Assembly (NCBI GenBank): GCA_002422395.1
Contig: DIUY01000022.1
Coordinates: 1 to 64,000 of the forward strand
Length of the DNA: 64,000 nucleotides
DNA from: Methylococcaceae bacterium UBA6146
GTDB taxonomy: Bacteria; Pseudomonadota; Gammaproteobacteria; Methylococcales; Methylomonadaceae
Direction: 5' to 3'
Every line of letters begins with the position of its first letter. Within the stretch, counting starts at the first letter, position 1. This document shows, piece by piece, positions 18,406-27,600 of the stretch. The notes under the pieces were generated by a model that was not told the origin of the DNA, did not search any database, and saw nothing but the letters and a program-made list of their open reading frames with translations. Both the position numbers and the translations under genes were made by a program.

Positions 18406-19107
18406 ATGAAAGTTGGCATCATGCAACCTTATTTTTTCCCTTATATAGGTTATTTCCAATTAATTAATGCATGTGATTATTTTATTTTTTTGGATAACGT
18501 CCAATACATTAAAAAAGGCTGGATCAACAAAAACCGAGTGCTAATCAATGGCCAACCAAGCTATATCACTATACCCGTCGTCAAATCTCCCCAACGTTCA
18601 TTAATCAGGGACAAATTAATCCACCCGTCAGTCGATATTGATAAGATTTTAAGAAAAATTAGGTATGGATATAAGCATCGCCCGCATTTTGCCGAAGCTT
18701 ATAGGCTGCTGGCGCCTATATTTGATGGCATGGGTGACAGTGTGGCAAGGTTTTCTTCAGAAAGCATCATGTGTCTGTCCGAATATATCGGCTTAAAAAC
18801 TGAGTTTGCTTTCGCTTCCGAGTTAATGGCGGATTCGTTAAACAGCAAATTTGGTGCCGAAGACAGGATTATCCACCTGGCCCACGCTGTTGGCGGAACT
18901 GAATATGTGAATATGCGGGGCGGCCAACACTTATATGATTACGGACGTTTTTTTTCCGAAAACATACAGTTGACTTTTATTGATCCGCATATCACAAAAT
19001 ACCCGCAGCCTACTAATGAGTTTGTCCCTGGGCTTTCCATAATTGATATGCTAATGAACGTCCCGGCTGAAAAAGCAAATTATTTTTGTCAGAAATCACC
19101 CCAATAA
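18406..19107 (+). CDS. WbqC-family protein
   Basis: A 233-residue protein of the WbqC family, seen from the start MKVGIMQPYFFPYIGYFQL, then DNVQYIKKGWINKNRV and a conserved C-terminal part. The family occurs in O-antigen and polysaccharide loci and is thought to act as an acyltransferase-like or thioesterase-like enzyme on sugar nucleotides, but the reaction is not settled. It lies 11 bp after the aminotransferase gene, so the two are probably one transcript. Its end overlaps the opposing acyltransferase gene by 12 bp. Confidence 0.85.
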   Translation: MKVGIMQPYFFPYIGYFQLINACDYFIFLDNVQYIKKGWINKNRVLINGQPSYITIPVVKSPQRSLIRDKLIHPSVDIDKILRKIRYGYKHRPHFAEAYRLLAPIFDGMGDSVARFSSESIMCLSEYIGLKTEFAFASELMADSLNSKFGAEDRIIHLAHAVGGTEYVNMRGGQHLYDYGRFFSENIQLTFIDPHITKYPQPTNEFVPGLSIIDMLMNVPAEKANYFCQKSPQ

Positions 19108-19764
19108 TTTTTTATAGTGTTTGTGCGCCGCTTTTTTCAAAAGCCTGTTTTTTTCCCTTACTAAAATTGAGTCTTCAGGGATATTTTCTAAGGCAATAGT
19201 GCCGGGTGTCAGAAAGCTCCAAGCGCCGATGTTTATATTATCCTTGGCGGTAGTGCAACCGGCCCAAAACACGCCCTCTTCAATGACAACGTTTCCACCA
19301 ATGGTTACTCGGCCACATAAAAAATTATGCGCTTTAATGATAGTGTGGTGGCCAACATGGTTATGGCTCCAAAGAATACAATTGTCGCCAATTTCAACAA
19401 AGGGTTGTAGGGTGTTGCCTTCCAAAATGATTACATTTTCCCCAATTTTGTTTGAATAGATGTAAGCGGAAGGGTGGATGAAGGTGTAGAAAGCATAGCC
19501 CCTGCTTTTACCCTCAAGAAAACGGTCTTTACGGAACCTATTGGCCCCTCTGTAGCTGATCGGCCCTAACAGCTGGACTTGGCTAGGCGGGAAATGGCTT
19601 TCCAGGTTCTCCCAGGCGACAAGAGGTAAACCATTGAATGTGTCCGTGCTGCAATATAAATTGTCCACCGTGTAGCCGACAACTTTATCGTTGGTGTCTT
19701 GCTCAAGATAAACGGTTAAAACTTCGGCAAATTGTCCAGCGCCAAAAATTACAATGTCAGTCAT
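19096..19764 (-). CDS. PglD/NeuD-type sugar O- or N-acyltransferase (left-handed beta helix)
   Basis: A 222-residue protein. An N-terminal Rossmann-like domain starts MTDIVIFGAGQFAEVLTVYL. It is followed by hexapeptide repeats forming a left-handed beta helix (IGENVIILEGNTLQPFVEIG, then NFLCGRVTIGGNVVIEEG). The GHHTIIK histidine fits the catalytic position of this group. Members acetylate amino or hydroxyl groups of activated sugars using acetyl-CoA. It is transcribed against the aminotransferase-wbqC pair, which is unusual for one pathway, and overlaps the wbqC 3' end by 12 bp. Confidence 0.8.
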   Translation of the reverse strand: MTDIVIFGAGQFAEVLTVYLEQDTNDKVVGYTVDNLYCSTDTFNGLPLVAWENLESHFPPSQVQLLGPISYRGANRFRKDRFLEGKSRGYAFYTFIHPSAYIYSNKIGENVIILEGNTLQPFVEIGDNCILWSHNHVGHHTIIKAHNFLCGRVTIGGNVVIEEGVFWAGCTTAKDNINIGAWSFLTPGTIALENIPEDSILVREKNRLLKKAAHKHYKKLLG

Positions 19765-19830
19765 AAATGAAAATCTGAAATATTTTAGTGTTAAAAGTCA
19801 ATTTCTAAGGCTAAGCCAAAGGGGGAAGTT

Positions 19831-20787
19831 ATGCAATCGGTTTGGGAACGGAAAGGTCAGGTCGTTAGCCGGGCTTATCTTCAAAAGTATGGGTTGCGGC
19901 TGTCACAAGTTCCAACTTTATTGGTCTTGGGGGACGGTAATTTAAGGCTTTTTTTTGGTGGCAGGGATCTTTGTAACCGCTCACGCTTAATGGCTGTGGA
20001 TATTGACCCGAAAAACGCAATGAAAATTATATGCGAATATGCCGGGCCGTTGTTTCCGCTAGCCATACAGGGCGAGTTTGATTGCGATGGCATGGCCCCG
20101 TCTTCCTTTATCAATACTGATGAAGAGCTGTTATTGTTTTATACCGCCATAAAGCTAAATGGCATGCCCCAATATGACACAAGCATTGGTTTGGCCTATG
20201 CGGATAAAAGCCAACTCAATTTCAATAGAAAGTGCCCAGGGCCTATTTTGTCCAAAGGCCCGTTTGATCCCTACGGCGTCATTACGCCTTGCGTGTTAAA
20301 GGAACAAGACACGTTTTTTCTTTGGTATTCATCGACGGTCTATTGGCGGCCCGAACAAAAACCACATCCTGACCATGCCTACAATATACGTTTTGCCCGT
20401 TCCAAAGATTTATACCAATGGCAATGCGCCCCCACTCCCGCCATTGATTTTAAAAGCGAATTGGAAAGCGGGCTGATTAGGCCTTGGGTGCAAAAAAATC
20501 AAGATGGGTTATATGAAATGTGGTACAGCTATCGTGGGCCGTACGATTTGGAGCGGACAAGCTTAAGGAAATATAAAATTGGTTATTCTGTTTCCCACAA
20601 TGGTATGGATTGGGTACGCATGGATGAGGGCCATGTTTGGTCATCACCCGCTGTTGAAGGCGATTGGGACTATGATATGCAATGTTACCAAACGGTTATA
20701 ACGTTAAATAAAAAACAGTATATGTTTTACTGTGGAAACGCTTATGGCGCCGAAGGGATTGGTTACGCTGAAAGGCGTTTGGTGTAG
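19831..20787 (+). CDS. Five-bladed beta-propeller protein, GH43/GH32-like
   Basis: A 318-residue protein with no signal peptide. It has the repeating pattern of glycan-hydrolase propellers: strand blocks LRLFFGGRD, LLFYTAIKLNG, FFLWYSSTVYW, YEMWYSYRG and YMFYCGNAYG, each at the edge of a blade. This fits the GH43/62/68/32 superfamily or the related GH130-like phosphorylases, but I cannot place the catalytic acids with confidence. Members without a signal peptide in glycan loci are often of unknown role. The minus-strand acyltransferase is divergent from it, with 66 bp between starts. Confidence 0.65.
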   Translation: MQSVWERKGQVVSRAYLQKYGLRLSQVPTLLVLGDGNLRLFFGGRDLCNRSRLMAVDIDPKNAMKIICEYAGPLFPLAIQGEFDCDGMAPSSFINTDEELLLFYTAIKLNGMPQYDTSIGLAYADKSQLNFNRKCPGPILSKGPFDPYGVITPCVLKEQDTFFLWYSSTVYWRPEQKPHPDHAYNIRFARSKDLYQWQCAPTPAIDFKSELESGLIRPWVQKNQDGLYEMWYSYRGPYDLERTSLRKYKIGYSVSHNGMDWVRMDEGHVWSSPAVEGDWDYDMQCYQTVITLNKKQYMFYCGNAYGAEGIGYAERRLV

Positions 20788-20833
20788 CCATTGATGGCAG
20801 GCAACAAGGATATGCCGGTTTATTAACCCTAGG

Positions 20834-20925
20834 TTAAGTAATTATGCATAAGTTTTTCGGACACCCTTTGGGGCGCAAGTAAGGACGGGTAGTCGTAGCC
20901 CTAAAACTTTTTGGGTATGTGCTTA
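20834..20925 (-). repeat. Interspersed repeat family A, copy 2 (inverted)
   Basis: About 92 bp, opposite to the copy at 17091: TTAAGTAATTAT, then ATAAGTTTTTCGG, a CGCAAGTAAGGACGGG core and CGTAGCCCTAAAACTTTTT. It lies between two convergent genes, ending at the glycosyltransferase stop codon. Confidence 0.78.
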
Positions 20926-21786
20926 CGCTAAGCAATCGATTGATTTGGCCAAACAGTTGGCCAACTTTGTCTCTGTTGCCGCCTTTACTTGTTGCAAGTA
21001 AAGATCATGTACGCCTTGCTCACCCGACTCACGATATACCATTGCCCAATCTTTCCAATGGAAAGCGTAGTCTTCACTAGTGCGTTCAAAGAGAAAATCT
21101 ATCAGGCTTTCTATATTTTTTACTTTATTTAAGAACCGGTTATATGAAGTTATCGGTAAATGGATAAAGGCAAAGCCTTCGGCAACCTTGCCTTGGATAA
21201 CATTTCTGTTCGAGTCTAATGCCGCGTGCCCCCCATCAACAAACATGTCGAGCTTATTTGCCTTACAAATTGTTTTTGGGCCCACTTGGGTATATATCCA
21301 AGGTATCTTATGCGTGTTTTTTCTTTGGTTAAAGTGCGTCGTCATTGGACGCTTTACAACAGTTAAACCGTCAATTTCCGCCATACTTCCGGGAACACGG
21401 AAGTCATCCATCAGGCAAGAAACACAATTGAACAGTTTTACAGCCAACGTGTCGTGGGCAAATTCTTCTGAAGCCAAAAACTCATGGGACGGCGAGTAAA
21501 GAAACTCATCAGCGTCAAAATGCGCAATGAAATCAGGTTGGTAAATTTCTTTTGACGTTTTCAGCAGAGCCTCATTCCAATTGAATACCGAATTGTCTTG
21601 GGTAGGCACTGGTATGACAATCACTTGGGGATGATTTTTGTATTTTTCCAATAATTGGGTTGTGCCGTCAGTTGAGCAAATATTGGCGATGACAATGCCG
21701 TGAAAGCCAATAGATAAATGGTATTCAATGTTCGGGCCGATCAGTTCCGCTTCATCCCTGACTGCAATGTTGGCAACAATTTTCAT
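20923..21786 (-). CDS. Glycosyltransferase family 2-like protein
   Basis: A protein of about 287 residues from the ATG at 21786. A TTG one codon earlier is unlikely. It looks like the 'Glyco_tranf_2_4' group: VANIAVRDEAELIGPNIEYH, then NICSTDGTTQLLEKY, then the metal-binding FDADEFLYSP. No membrane segments are seen. It would transfer a sugar from a nucleotide donor in the cytoplasm. The late HWKDW segment is seen in relatives from polysaccharide loci. Acceptor and donor cannot be told. Confidence 0.8.
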   Translation of the reverse strand: MKIVANIAVRDEAELIGPNIEYHLSIGFHGIVIANICSTDGTTQLLEKYKNHPQVIVIPVPTQDNSVFNWNEALLKTSKEIYQPDFIAHFDADEFLYSPSHEFLASEEFAHDTLAVKLFNCVSCLMDDFRVPGSMAEIDGLTVVKRPMTTHFNQRKNTHKIPWIYTQVGPKTICKANKLDMFVDGGHAALDSNRNVIQGKVAEGFAFIHLPITSYNRFLNKVKNIESLIDFLFERTSEDYAFHWKDWAMVYRESGEQGVHDLYLQQVKAATETKLANCLAKSIDCLA

Positions 21787-21815
21787 CAAAATTACGCTAA
21801 ATAGGGCGGGCTAGG

Positions 21816-22073
21816 TTAAATAAGGCAATAACGCATAATTTGGCGCATAAATTTGCCAAAAATCCGTAAGGTGGCAGACCAACCGATAAGTTTTTTTATG
21901 TCGGCATCGGCTGTAGCCGCCCCCACGTTAAAAATCTTATGGATAATCTTAGGCCCGAGGCGTTGATATTCTCGGTTTTTTTGCATCAAGGCAAGCTCTG
22001 CGGCTAAGATGTGACGGCTCGGCCTTGCCGAAAAGCTATGGTTAAGCCGTCCATCGTACCCTTGCAGTTTATT
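21816..22073 (-). pseudogene. Possible 3' gene remnant, unidentified
   Basis: About 84 codons are open on the minus strand directly after the stop of the tail-fibre-like gene and in the same frame, ending at a TAA at 21816-21818. The translation contains LQGYDGRLNHSFSARPSR and KNREYQRLGPKIIHKIF, which looks like real protein rather than a random frame. There is no start codon or RBS of its own. It may be the tail of a disrupted glycan-related gene. I do not recognise the family. Confidence 0.4.
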
Positions 22074-23063
22074 TTAAAAAGCGTTGGGGGTCACTGAGCC
22101 TTTCACTTGCAAATCGCCATTATCTTTTAATTTCATCAAAGGGTTCGCAAGGCTATCCTTGAAAAAAGTCAACGCGCCATCGTCGTTTGCGACATACCAG
22201 ACATCGCCGTTATCGCTGTTGTCTTTTATGGCAAATCCTGTAGGCCCTTTATTCTCGATAACAAATAGGACGCGGGGGTTTTCTGTCGTGCTTGTGTTTT
22301 CAAGTTTGATACCTTGAACTGCACTGTCCAGTACCGCGCCGCTGCTAGTGTCTATAACATGGAGGTTGGCCTGGTTGGCTGGTGCGCCACTATCTGACGG
22401 GCTGACCAGCGCTTTGCCAATCACATGCAAATTGGCGTCTGGACTGGGTGTCCCTAGACCCACGTTACCGCTTGAGGCGACATATAAACTGTTTGTAGGG
22501 GCCCCCGGAATAATTTTAAACGGCAATTTGCTGCCATTAGTGACATCACGGATAAAAAAGTTGGTTTCATTACCGGCAACATCCCATGTTTGGGCGGAAT
22601 AACCGGAACTGCTGTCTTGTTCCAAACGGATTGCCGGAGTATCGCCATTGACAATATGGGCATCAAGGACGGGGGTGGACGTGCCAAGGCCAAGATTACC
22701 GGAACTGCTGATAAACAAGGAGTTGGAAGGGGCGCCAGCGGTAACTTTAAACGGGACTCCCCCCGCTGTTGAATCCTCAATGGCAAAATAATTGGCGCCA
22801 CCACTAGCTTGGTCATTGGCAACTAACCGCCAATCATTGCTTGGAAAACTGCCGGTGGAACTGGTGTCGTCAAAATGGATGCGTAGGTTGTTTTCTTTTA
22901 GCCTGATGGTGTCGGCGCCAAAATTCTCATTATTGATGCAATCAAACCCCGTGCAAACACTACCTTGAATGATCGTGTCATCGGCATGGACCACATCGGC
23001 TTGGGCATGTCCCGTTAACAACAAAAGTGGAATTGCGCTTGTTAGTATGATTAGTTTGTTCAT
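22074..23063 (-). CDS. Exported protein with tail-fibre-like repeats
   Basis: A 329-residue protein with a clear signal peptide (MNKLIILTSAIPLLLLTGHAQ, cut after AQA). The mature part has two repeated blocks of the type NSLFISSSGNLGLGTSTP and NSLYVASSGNVGLGTPSP, each followed by LHV- or AHI-like strands. This is the 'NVGIGTxxP' repeat of phage tail fibres and surface adhesins. A strand-rich domain with NNLRIHFDDTSS precedes them. The intramolecular chaperone (peptidase S74) often found at the C-terminus is absent. The gene starts 13 bp after its partner at 23077-23532. A surface or extracellular fibre is likely, but its role is unknown. Confidence 0.7.
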   Translation of the reverse strand: MNKLIILTSAIPLLLLTGHAQADVVHADDTIIQGSVCTGFDCINNENFGADTIRLKENNLRIHFDDTSSTGSFPSNDWRLVANDQASGGANYFAIEDSTAGGVPFKVTAGAPSNSLFISSSGNLGLGTSTPVLDAHIVNGDTPAIRLEQDSSSGYSAQTWDVAGNETNFFIRDVTNGSKLPFKIIPGAPTNSLYVASSGNVGLGTPSPDANLHVIGKALVSPSDSGAPANQANLHVIDTSSGAVLDSAVQGIKLENTSTTENPRVLFVIENKGPTGFAIKDNSDNGDVWYVANDDGALTFFKDSLANPLMKLKDNGDLQVKGSVTPNAF

Positions 23064-23076
23064 TGTATTGCCCCTG

Positions 23077-23532
23077 TTATTCTGTCAGATCAGCCGGAAC
23101 CAATTGGCCGCCTAGAATTGTGAAAGCCCCTGATTGGGCCAGACGTTGTTGGGATAGGGCCCCTTGGCCATGTAGCGACCTTACCGTTTCAGCACCTTCT
23201 TGGCCTTTAGCCGCCCGTCTTGCCGCTCTTAGCTGGCTGCGTAGCTTAGTGCTTACTGGGGGGGTCACCACCAATTCATATTGATAGCTGCCATCAGCTA
23301 ACGGATCTGTACTAGGTTCAGTATCTGAAATTTTTTCAATGACTTCCGCGCCGGAGGATAAAGTCAGTTTAATGCTGTCAAATTGGACATTAGGGCCGAT
23401 AGACCAAAAAACCACATTACCACTGCCTTGGAGGGTGGCAAAGTTTTCGGAGTCGGCAAGTAGCGGCGTTGAAAAAAGGCTTAACAAAGCCAAAGGATAT
23501 AAAATTTTCTTTAGGGTACGTGTTATTTTCAT
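23077..23532 (-). CDS. Small exported protein, partner of the tail-fibre-like gene
   Basis: A protein of about 151 residues from the ATG at 23532, preceded by GGAGAAG. Farther starts up to 23649 add residues without signal character. It has an N-terminal signal peptide (MKITRTLKKILYPLALLSLF, cut near LLA/D). The mature part has a beta-rich domain (LQGSGNVVFWSIG, IKLTLSSGAEVIEKI, YQYELVV) followed by a basic, alanine-rich helical tail (LRSQLRAARRAAKGQ). I do not recognise the family. The 13-bp gap to the next gene implies one transcript and a joint function. Confidence 0.65.
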   Translation of the reverse strand: MKITRTLKKILYPLALLSLFSTPLLADSENFATLQGSGNVVFWSIGPNVQFDSIKLTLSSGAEVIEKISDTEPSTDPLADGSYQYELVVTPPVSTKLRSQLRAARRAAKGQEGAETVRSLHGQGALSQQRLAQSGAFTILGGQLVPADLTE

Positions 23533-23749
23533 AACAGCTTCTCCAAATAGGATAAAAAAGTATTCTTGATTTTTTTTTGCAAACTTTTTGAACTTCCGGA
23601 TAGATTTGCAGCCACCTTTATTCCATAGACAAGCCACTAAGTCAAACAACTAAAAATTTTATTAAACTTAATATAATGGTTTGATTTTATTGTTTGCCTG
23701 CGAAATAGGGTAGCTTTGCTTAGTCGCGACATCCTTAAAAACAGCCGTT

Positions 23750-24180
23750 TCGCTGTTTTGGGTGCGTGCTTAAATAACCTACACCGCCATGGATTTCCCG
23801 CCACACTTGCAGGCCGGTTTTGGTGGTGACGATGATTCTTGCGCCAAGCGCATCGCGGTTGTTTTTTGGGCAGGGTCGCCAACCAATTTAATTTTTAGCC
23901 AGTTGCCTTTGAGCAATTCGGCGTTGTTACGGTACCGCACGGCGGCTTCATGGTAATTGTTCGGTATCATGTCCAAATCACCGTCATTGTCATAATCCAA
24001 ATACGCCACGCTACGGGAATTGCTTAAAATATCCGCCCCGCTTTGTTTGGAGACGTTTTGTAGCTTGCCATTGGCATTAATGAAGAACACGTTCGATTCA
24101 CGGCTAATGGCAGGCAATGTGACATTGCGCTTTGGGTTGTCCAACGGGGCGGTGTAATAGGGATTTTCGGTGTGGAGTCA
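23750..24180 (-). pseudogene. Truncated, frameshifted ASPIC/UnbV-type (CRTAC1-like) protein gene
   Basis: On the minus strand from about 24177 the frame reads through ENPYYTAPLDNPKR and the calcium-binding-like LDYDNDGDLDMIP (a VCBS/FG-GAP repeat), then LLKGNWLKIKLVGDPAQK. One base is then missing from a run of A (plus-strand T run at about 23861-23866). After the shift it continues NNRDALGARIIVTT and VWREIHGGVGYLSTHPK, the core of the ASPIC/UnbV domain, and stops soon after. Both ends are lost: the 5' end abuts repeat C and the 3' end stops in a hairpin. It is a decayed fragment of a large secreted protein. Confidence 0.75.
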
Positions 24181-24230
24181 AAAAATATGTTTTTTGACTG
24201 CAAAATAGCATCACCATTTAACCCGCTACC
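24175..24230. repeat. Interspersed repeat family C, partial copy
   Basis: About 56 bp matching the right half of family C: the palindrome-like AAAAAATATGTTTTTTGACTGCAAAATA block, read in pieces, and a CATCACCATTTAACC tail. Its left terminus is missing, and family D begins directly after it. Confidence 0.6.
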
Positions 24231-24237
24231 TAATAAA

Positions 24238-24344
24238 GTGGCGGGTTAAATGGGGTGGTTGGCGTGCAAGCCTTGGCTTGTACCGAGGCAAACCAGGTTT
24301 GCACTCCCGCTTATCAACGTGCAGCTACAGATTTAACCCACCAC
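24238..24344 (+). repeat. Interspersed repeat family D, copy 1 (MITE-like)
   Basis: A 107-bp element with 14-bp terminal inverted repeats (GTGGCGGGTTAAAT at 24238-24251 and ATTTAACCCACCAC at 24331-24344, 13 of 14 matching). Inside are GCAAGCCTTGGCTTGTAC and AACCAGGTTTGCACTCC, themselves nearly inverted. A second copy lies at 34883-34987 in the opposite orientation. Confidence 0.82.
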
Positions 24345-24351
24345 CGACGGA

Positions 24352-24420
24352 AACGACGGCGTGTCTTTGAAGGGCGGGTAGTCATTACGCCACCGTAATT
24401 ATTTCATGCCAGTCCCTAAG
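24352..24420 (+). repeat. Interspersed repeat family B, copy 2
   Basis: About 69 bp with TAGTCATTACGCCACCG and ATTATTTCATGCCAGTCCC, matching the copy at 6071-6140. The hairpin half is more decayed. With C and D just upstream, three repeat families are stacked in about 250 bp. From 24421 to 24610 I see no further gene or repeat. Confidence 0.7.
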
Positions 24421-24610
24421 CCATTTTGGTGGCATAAGTAAATGCCGCCGTTTATTGTGCATCCCCGCGACCTTTGGCTTTTGTTTTACGCAAGACCATC
24501 ATGTATCATCACGCGTTAATAGAAAACACGCCAGCGCATTATTTTTGGGCACTATTACGGGCACTGCTAACCAAGTGTTTGTATTAAAAATAAATATAAA
24601 TCAAAGCCTT

Positions 24611-27600
24611 ATGAAGATACTTAATATCCGTTTCAAAAACATCAAGTCATTGGAAGGTGAAAACCATATTGATTTCACCCTGCCACCTATTGCCGATACG
24701 GGGGTTTTTGCAATTACCGGGGCTAATGGTTCGGGTAAATCGAGTGTTTTAGATGCCATCACTTTAGGGCTGTACGGTGAAACTTTCCGTTTTGACCGTC
24801 CGGCCAGTTTTGTGATGACCAAGCATACTGCCGAATGTTTTGCTGAAGTTGATTTTGCGCTGGGTGCTGAAAAGTACCATTCAAGCTGGCATGTCCGGCG
24901 TGTCGATGACGATCCATCGGCTGAGCTGGAACAGCCGCAGATGCGCTTGGTGCGTCTGCAAGATGGGGTTGCCTTAGCGAGTACGCCGCATCAGGTCTGT
25001 GCGTTAATCACTGAACTTACGGGGATGAATTTCCGTAATTTCACCCGTTCAATATTGCTCGCGCAAGGTGATTTTGCCGCTTTCCTTAATGCGCTCGATA
25101 GTGAGCGTATGGACATTTTGGAAAAAATAATCAACACCGACATTTATGCGGACGCCAAAAAACAGATTACCGATAAGGCTGATGAGGCACAACACAAACT
25201 GACGGATTTGACCGCCCAGTTGGCAGGCATAACCTTGCTTGAGCCTGGGCGGCTGGAGGCTTACCAACAGGATTTGGACGATTTTAACGGGCAACATGCC
25301 GAATTTCAGGCGCAGCAAAAAAATCTGCAACAACAGCAAGTGGCGCTCAATGAGATAGCGGATTTACAACAACAGTTCGCCAGTCAGCAAAGCCAGGTGC
25401 AGGCGGATAATGCCCAGCTTGAAAACCTCCAGGGCCGGCTAGGGCAAATTGCCACTATGCACCATGCGTTGCAATTTAAAGACGATGTGCTGGACGTTAA
25501 CGATAAAAAACAGGCGATTGCAGATAATCAAGCGGCGCTGGATAATTTTCAGCGCGAGCTTGAGCAGTTGAAAAATAGGTTAGGTGATGGCGTATCAACA
25601 CCTGAGCAGTTGGCGGGGCGCTCTTTGTCCGTGCAGAAGCAAACTATTGACGAGTTGGTTGCCAAAGTCAATTCGCTCCGTTCGGGCCAACAGGCGGAAA
25701 TGCAATTGTGGCAAGCCTTAGGTGCGCAAATTAATGACAAGAAAGCGGCTATTGATACGGCGACTGGCTGGTTGGCAGAACATGCCGCAGATGAGGTGTT
25801 GCTGGATAACTTTCCTGAGACTGGCAAGTTAAAGAGGCTCAGGGCGGAGTTTGTCGAGTTAAGTGAAAAACAGAAGGTTTTTACTAAAAAAGCCAAAAAA
25901 TCGACCGCGTCGTTTAAAAATAACAATGCGGCGCTTGAGCAGGCCAACAAAAATGTCGTGGAGTTAGGGCAGCAGCTAGACGCCGCTGAAAAAGAACTTG
26001 AAGCCATAGCTGACAATCACACATCAGATGAAATTGAGGCGCTAAGGCAAGAGCAACAGGAACGGGTCAAGGCTTTTCAAGAGTTGCACAATCTTGCCCT
26101 TGCGCATAATAAACTGACGGCTAGCGGATTTGGCCTGTTTGCGCTATTTAAACCAAAGCCGGTGCCGATGGTGTCGGAAGTGCAACGCTTAACGGCGGAG
26201 CTTGACCGGTTAACCCAGGAAATAAAACGCGAAGAAAATATTAAGCTTGCCCTGGATCAGTCGTTAATTTTTGAGGCGTTATTGAAGAAGATGGCGCCTG
26301 AACGCACACATCTTGTCGATGGCAAGCCTTGCCCGTTATGTGGCGCATTGCAACACCCTTTCAGCAAGTATCTGCCGGTTATTACCAATTCGGTGAAAGC
26401 CGTCAGTGACCAACAGCTAAAAATAAGGATGTTACAGATTTCGGCCACGCAATTAAGGCAGCAGATCACCGCGTCGCAAAAAAACGCAGAAAACAAACAG
26501 AACGTTCAGTTGCGGGCGCAGCAATTAAGGGCACAGTGGTTGTCGCTATGTAACCGCTTGAATACCGTTAGCCCTGATCTTGACATCAATAACACGAAGC
26601 TGATGCAGCAGCTGGTGAAAAATGAAGCCGAGCAATTGAAAGAAATTACCGCACTGCTAAACAGATACCAGAGCCAGCAGGCATTAATTGCAAAGACCAA
26701 AGCGTCGATTGCCCAAAACCAAGCGAATGCACTGCAATTGCAGGCCAGTGCCGGACAGTTGGGCGTGGTTTATGAAGAGCAATCTCAAGAATACAAAGAT
26801 AATGCCACAGCTTTGGCTTTATGCCAGCAGGAAGAAAAACAACTGATAGAAAAAATAACCGCACAATTGGCGGCATTGGGCGAAAAAATGCCTGATAAAG
26901 GCAAGGAAGATGCGTTGTTTGACCGGCTTAACAGTAGGCGGCAAGACTATCAGGGCTACGCTGTGCGGCGTAAAACCCTGGTCGAAGAATTGGCGGCGCT
27001 GCAAACTAAACAAGCCGATTGCCAAACCGAAATAACCCGTTATAACGAGTTGCTTGAGCTTTATGGCGACCAGTTACAAGGGGCGGAGACGGTCGGTTTG
27101 CATCTGGCCCTGACCGAAAAGCAGAAATTAATTGCCGATAAACAGCAGTTATTGGCACAGCAGAAAAACGAATTGGCTCTCTTGCTACAGATGTTGCAGG
27201 AAAAAATACAAGTTAGCGGTTTTACCAGCCTCGACGAATTGCAACAGCAACTGGAATTGATCGCTAGCGGCTCCGAATTGGAACGGCACAAAGCGCAATT
27301 GGAGCAAGCGATGGCCGAGAAAATGTCGGCGTTGGACAACACCAGGCGGTTGCTCGACGCCGGGCTGGCGCGTATTGGCACCGTGCCGGATATTGAGCAA
27401 TTGGAACAGCAATTGAAAACGCTGGCCGAAAGAAAGGCTATTGCCCATTTTGAAATCGAGCGTTTGGAAAAATTGCTTAATCAGCAACGCCAGCAGCAGC
27501 AACGCTATGATGTGTTAAACGCGCAGGTGCAGCAGCAACAGGCGCTTACTGACGCGTGTTTGGCGGAACTTGCGTTGCTTGGCGCCGAACACGGCATGGC

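Noticed and set aside
23855..23870. Programmed -1 frameshift in the ASPIC/UnbV gene.
   Set aside because: The A run is not in the frame of a canonical slippery heptamer, and the gene is truncated at both ends.
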